Part shown: positions 61,320 through 64,000 of the stretch, piece by piece
Layout: every line of letters starts with the position of its first letter
Position numbering within the stretch: position 1 is the first letter of the stretch
DNA from: Muribaculaceae bacterium Isolate-037 (Harlan)
GTDB taxonomy: Bacteria > Bacteroidota > Bacteroidia > Bacteroidales > Muribaculaceae
NCBI GenBank assembly: GCA_003762615.1
Contig: RIAZ01000030.1
Coordinates: 1 to 64,000, forward strand
DNA length: 64,000 nt
Direction: 5' to 3'
Program-made: the position numbers and the translations under genes
Notes under the pieces: generated by a model
Databases searched by the model: none
What the model was told of the DNA's origin: nothing
Seen by the model: the letters and a program-made list of their open reading frames with translations, nothing else

Positions 61320-62297
61320 ATGAGAAATGTAGTAGTGACAGGAGCTGACGGATTCATAGGCAGCCATCTTACGGAGGCTCTTCTCCGCGAGGGTTGCCAC
61401 GTGAAGGCTCTCGCTCAATATAATTCCTTCAACAACTGGGGATGGCTCGAAGGGATACGCAACCCCGAACTGGAGATCGTGACCGGCGACGTGCGCGACC
61501 CTAATTTCTGCCGCACTCTCGTAAAGGGTGCCGACACGGTGTTCCATCTCGCCGCCCTCATCGCCATACCCTACAGCTATGTGGCACCCGACAGTTATGT
61601 CGATACCAACGTGAAGGGGACCCTCAACATTTGCCAAGCCGTAAAGGATGAAGGCACGCCTCGTCTCCTCGTGACTTCTACATCCGAGGTGTATGGCACC
61701 GCCAGATACGTCCCCATCGATGAGAAGCATCCCAAGCAGCCGCAGAGTCCGTATTCCGCCACAAAAATCGGTGCCGACGCTATTGCCCTGAGCTTCCACA
61801 ACGCTTTCGACATGAACGTGACCGTGGTGCGTCCCTTCAATACGTATGGTCCGCGTCAGAGCGCACGCGCCATAATACCGACAATCATAACGCAGATTGC
61901 TTCCGGAATCAGGCAGATAAAGGTGGGCGACCTGTCGCCTACCCGCGACTTCAACTATGTGGAGGATACCTGCCGTGGATTTATCGAGATCGCCAAATGC
62001 GGGAATGCATCCGGCGAGGAGATAAATATAGCTACGCAGAGGGAGGTCAGCATGGAGACGACGCTGAAGACTATCGCCCGGCTTATGGATGCCGACGTGG
62101 AATGGGTGGTTGACCCGCAGCGTCTGCGCCCTGCCGGAAGCGAGGTGTTCCGTCTGCTCGGTTCAAATGAAAAGATACGCCGGCTGACGGGATGGGAGCC
62201 TCGCGTATCGCTTGAAGAGGGACTACGCCGCACTATCGACTGGATATGCAGCGACGATAATCTGAAAAATTACAAACCCAATATCTACAACAGATGA
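61320..62297 (+). CDS. legB: NAD-dependent 4,6-dehydratase, LegB-like
   Basis: 325 residues from the ATG at 61320 (MRNVVVTGADGFIGSHLTE); upstream in-frame codons overlap the previous gene. Extended SDR: GADGFIGSHLTEALL, QYNSFNNWGWLEG, HLAALIAIPYSYVAPDSYV, TSTSEVYGTARYVPIDEKHP, YSATKIGAD (Tyr, Lys) and RPFNTYGPRQSARAIIPTII. These match LegB-type UDP-sugar 4,6-dehydratases of legionaminic acid pathways. Symbol given by similarity. It overlaps the ATP-grasp gene by 4 bp. Confidence 0.85.
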   Translation: MRNVVVTGADGFIGSHLTEALLREGCHVKALAQYNSFNNWGWLEGIRNPELEIVTGDVRDPNFCRTLVKGADTVFHLAALIAIPYSYVAPDSYVDTNVKGTLNICQAVKDEGTPRLLVTSTSEVYGTARYVPIDEKHPKQPQSPYSATKIGADAIALSFHNAFDMNVTVVRPFNTYGPRQSARAIIPTIITQIASGIRQIKVGDLSPTRDFNYVEDTCRGFIEIAKCGNASGEEINIATQREVSMETTLKTIARLMDADVEWVVDPQRLRPAGSEVFRLLGSNEKIRRLTGWEPRVSLEEGLRRTIDWICSDDNLKNYKPNIYNR

Positions 62298-63247
62298 AGA
62301 ACCAACAACTCACGGTATTATTTCTCGGAGGTGCCAGACGTGTGTCGCTGGCTGAACTTCTCATTCGCAGTGGGAAACGCATAGGCTATGATGTAAAGAT
62401 CGTGAGCTACGAGCTTACTGAAGACGTGCCTATTTCTCTTGTCGGACAAGTGGTGAAAGGTCTTAAATGGAATGATCCGGATGTGGTCCCGGATATTGAG
62501 CGGGTGGTGAAAGAATTTGATATCAATATAATTCTCCCATTTGTAAACGGGGCAATCGAGATTGCCTCTATATGCCGCGACAGGATGCCGTCGGTGTTCG
62601 TGCCCGTCACCGACTTCGAGACTGCCTGCAAGCTCTTTGACAAGGCGGAGGCTGCAAAGGTGTTCAAGGAGGCGGGATTGCCGATACCTCGCACTTACAG
62701 CGTGCTCTCCGCCCAGATGCCGGCAATTGCAAAGCCGCGTAAGGGTGGTTCATCTCGGGGGATACATATTTTCCACAACATGGAAGACCTCATGCATCTG
62801 CATGACCTGAAAAGCTATCTGGTGCAGGAATATATACCCAATTGTAAGGAATATACCGTAGATTGCTACATCAGCCGCGATGGTGAGATCCTCACCACTG
62901 TGCCGCGCGAGAGAATCGAGATTATGGGGGGTGAATCCACTCGCACACGCACGTGCCGCAACTCGATACTTGAGGAGCTGAGCCGGAAAGTGATAGAGAC
63001 CTTCTCTCTCCGCGGACCCGTCAACCTTCAGTTCCTTCATGACCTTGATTCCGACAGATACCTGCTCATGGAGGTCAATCCAAGACTCGGTGGTGGGGTG
63101 ATCTGCTCGATATTCGCCGGGGCTCCTATCACCGACTATATCATAGACGAGGCTCTTGGGGTGGAGTTGTCGCCTTGCAACGATTGGGCTTCAGACACTC
63201 TTATGGCAAGATATTTCAAGGAAGCTATCTTCTATGAAGAACGTTAA
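62294..63247 (+). CDS. ATP-grasp enzyme, carbamoyl-phosphate-synthase-like fold
   Basis: 317 residues. N-terminal preATP-grasp part (VLFLGGARRVSLAELLIRSG), ATP-binding AIAKPRKGGSSRGIHIF and LVQEYIPNCKEYTVDCYI, and a metal site LMEVNPRLGGGVICSIFAGA. It ligates or activates a carboxylate using ATP; the substrate is not evident. It overlaps the dehydratase (ATGA-type) and the CMP-sugar synthase (14 bp), so it should act in the same pathway. Confidence 0.85.
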   Translation: MKNQQLTVLFLGGARRVSLAELLIRSGKRIGYDVKIVSYELTEDVPISLVGQVVKGLKWNDPDVVPDIERVVKEFDINIILPFVNGAIEIASICRDRMPSVFVPVTDFETACKLFDKAEAAKVFKEAGLPIPRTYSVLSAQMPAIAKPRKGGSSRGIHIFHNMEDLMHLHDLKSYLVQEYIPNCKEYTVDCYISRDGEILTTVPRERIEIMGGESTRTRTCRNSILEELSRKVIETFSLRGPVNLQFLHDLDSDRYLLMEVNPRLGGGVICSIFAGAPITDYIIDEALGVELSPCNDWASDTLMARYFKEAIFYEER

Positions 63248-63953
63248 GACACTGTGGCTCATCCCCGCAAGAGGGGGCAGCAAGGGGATTCCGGGGAAAA
63301 ACATAAAGCCGTTTCTCGGGCGACCGCTCGTATGCCGGGCTGTTGATCAGGCGTTGGAATGTGCCGCTGTCGGCGACGTCGTTTTCGTATCTACTGATTC
63401 TGAAGAGATTGCAAAGGCTGCCGAAAGCAGCGGCATACAGATCCCCTTCATGCGTCCGGATATTCTCGCGTCTGACACGGCTTCAAGCTATTCAGTCATA
63501 ATGCACGCCCTCTCGGAGTTTGAGAAGAGAGGATTGGAGTTTGACCGGGTAGTGCTTTTGCAACCCACGTCGCCTCTGCGACGCATCGACGACATCCGTA
63601 AGGCTTCCGCACTATGGTCAAAGGATGCAGACATGGTGGTGTCGGTATGCGAGGCAAAGACCAATCCGTATTACAACGCTTTCGAGACTGACTCAGAGGG
63701 TATGCTCCACATATCCAAAGGCGACGGGCACTTCACACGCCGTCAGGATGCCCCGAAAGTATGGGAATATAACGGTGCAGTCTACGTCATGACTGTCAGC
63801 TCGCTCCGCAAGGGGGATTTCTCCTCATTCTCACGCATACTCCCCTCCCCCATGCCATCCTTACGTTCTGTGGATCTCGACACCCCCGACGACTGGATCA
63901 TTGCAGAAACATTATTCTCACGATTAAATGATATCACCCCAGACAATCCTTAA
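63234..63953 (+). CDS. CMP-nonulosonate (acylneuraminate) cytidylyltransferase
   Basis: 239 residues from the ATG at 63234 (MKNVKTLWLIPARGGSKGI); an earlier in-frame codon at 63156 lies inside the ATP-grasp gene. N-terminal CTP-binding loop IPARGGSKGIPGKNIKPFLG, STDSEEIAKAAE, LLQPTSPLRRIDDI and YNGAVYVM mark the NeuA/LegF/KpsU family. It activates a nonulosonic-acid-like sugar as the CMP form. Its end overlaps recQ by 26 bp. Confidence 0.9.
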   Translation: MKNVKTLWLIPARGGSKGIPGKNIKPFLGRPLVCRAVDQALECAAVGDVVFVSTDSEEIAKAAESSGIQIPFMRPDILASDTASSYSVIMHALSEFEKRGLEFDRVVLLQPTSPLRRIDDIRKASALWSKDADMVVSVCEAKTNPYYNAFETDSEGMLHISKGDGHFTRRQDAPKVWEYNGAVYVMTVSSLRKGDFSSFSRILPSPMPSLRSVDLDTPDDWIIAETLFSRLNDITPDNP

Positions 63954-64000
63954 GAAATATTACGGCTATTCATCCTTCCGACCGGGACAGGCGGAGATTG
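63928..64000 (+). CDS. recQ: ATP-dependent DNA helicase RecQ, first 24 codons only
   Basis: Partial gene cut by the right edge. ATG at 63928, reading MISPQTILKKYYGYSSFRPG then QAEI. The motif YGYSSFRPGQAEI is the RecQ motif 0 (F-R-x-x-Q) that contacts adenine. The start overlaps the cytidylyltransferase end by 26 bp in another frame. Confidence 0.85.
   Translation, partial: MISPQTILKKYYGYSSFRPGQAEI

Noticed and set aside
1..64000. CRISPR arrays, insertion sequences, prophage or integrative element genes
   Set aside because: No spaced direct repeats, transposase, integrase, or att-like duplications were seen.

Overview
The window looks like chromosomal DNA of a gut-type Bacteroidales bacterium, probably Muribaculaceae or a near relative. 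This is inferred from: promoters of the Bacteroidetes form (TTG or TTTG, about 20 nt, then TAnnTTTG); the ftsX-DUF3098-uppP-truB-queA gene order; a fused MurF-alanine racemase; a class III fructose bisphosphatase; an arginine operon with the Bacteroides-type succinylornithine-like carbamoyltransferase; and the outer-membrane beta-barrel and DUF1573 families. I see no tRNA, rRNA, CRISPR array or insertion sequence.

Region 1 (1-7.1 kb, minus strand) is the most unusual part: a compact radical-SAM RiPP locus. In transcription order it has a TPR/membrane regulator, a small secreted beta-sandwich protein, a 75-residue precursor with a double-glycine leader and three CNC..GAAQ repeats, a radical SAM/SPASM maturase, an outer-membrane beta-barrel protein, and a C39-peptidase ABC exporter that runs off the left edge. 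A strong hairpin separates precursor from maturase, and a Bacteroidetes promoter and a long imperfect inverted repeat lie upstream. The beta-barrel gene carries an in-frame TGA 68 codons before its natural end; that natural end overlaps the exporter start by ATGA.

Region 2 (7.2-11.3 kb, minus) is the ftsX-DUF3098-uppP-truB-queA operon. Region 3 (11.5-19.7 kb, minus) is a complete arginine operon: GNAT acyltransferase, argG, argC, argD, argF', argB, argE-like deacylase, argH. Region 4 (20.1-24.5 kb, plus) is lutABC plus a lactate permease. Region 5 (24.6-37.8 kb) is mixed housekeeping: a GT2 glycosyltransferase, mtaB, surE, a candidate small RNA, murF-alr, xseB/xseA/DUF4831/nnr, a UDP-glucuronate-4-epimerase-like gene and class II aldolase.

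Region 6 (37.9-52 kb) is a surface polysaccharide locus of Wzx/Wzy type. It holds a polyisoprenyl-phosphate sugar transferase, Wza, Wzc, a PHP-family tyrosine phosphatase, two glycosyltransferases and an acyltransferase on the minus strand. Flippase and polymerase are on the plus strand in visibly AT-rich DNA, another glycosyltransferase lies to the left, and a Wzi-like protein to the right. Region 7 (52-60 kb) has fructose-1,6-bisphosphatase III, prfB (without the usual programmed frameshift), an acyl-CoA ligase, meaB and two DUF1573 proteins. Region 8 (60.2-64 kb, plus) has a GlsB/OlsB-like N-acyltransferase, then a tightly packed LegB-like dehydratase, ATP-grasp enzyme and CMP-sugar synthase, and the first codons of recQ at the right edge.
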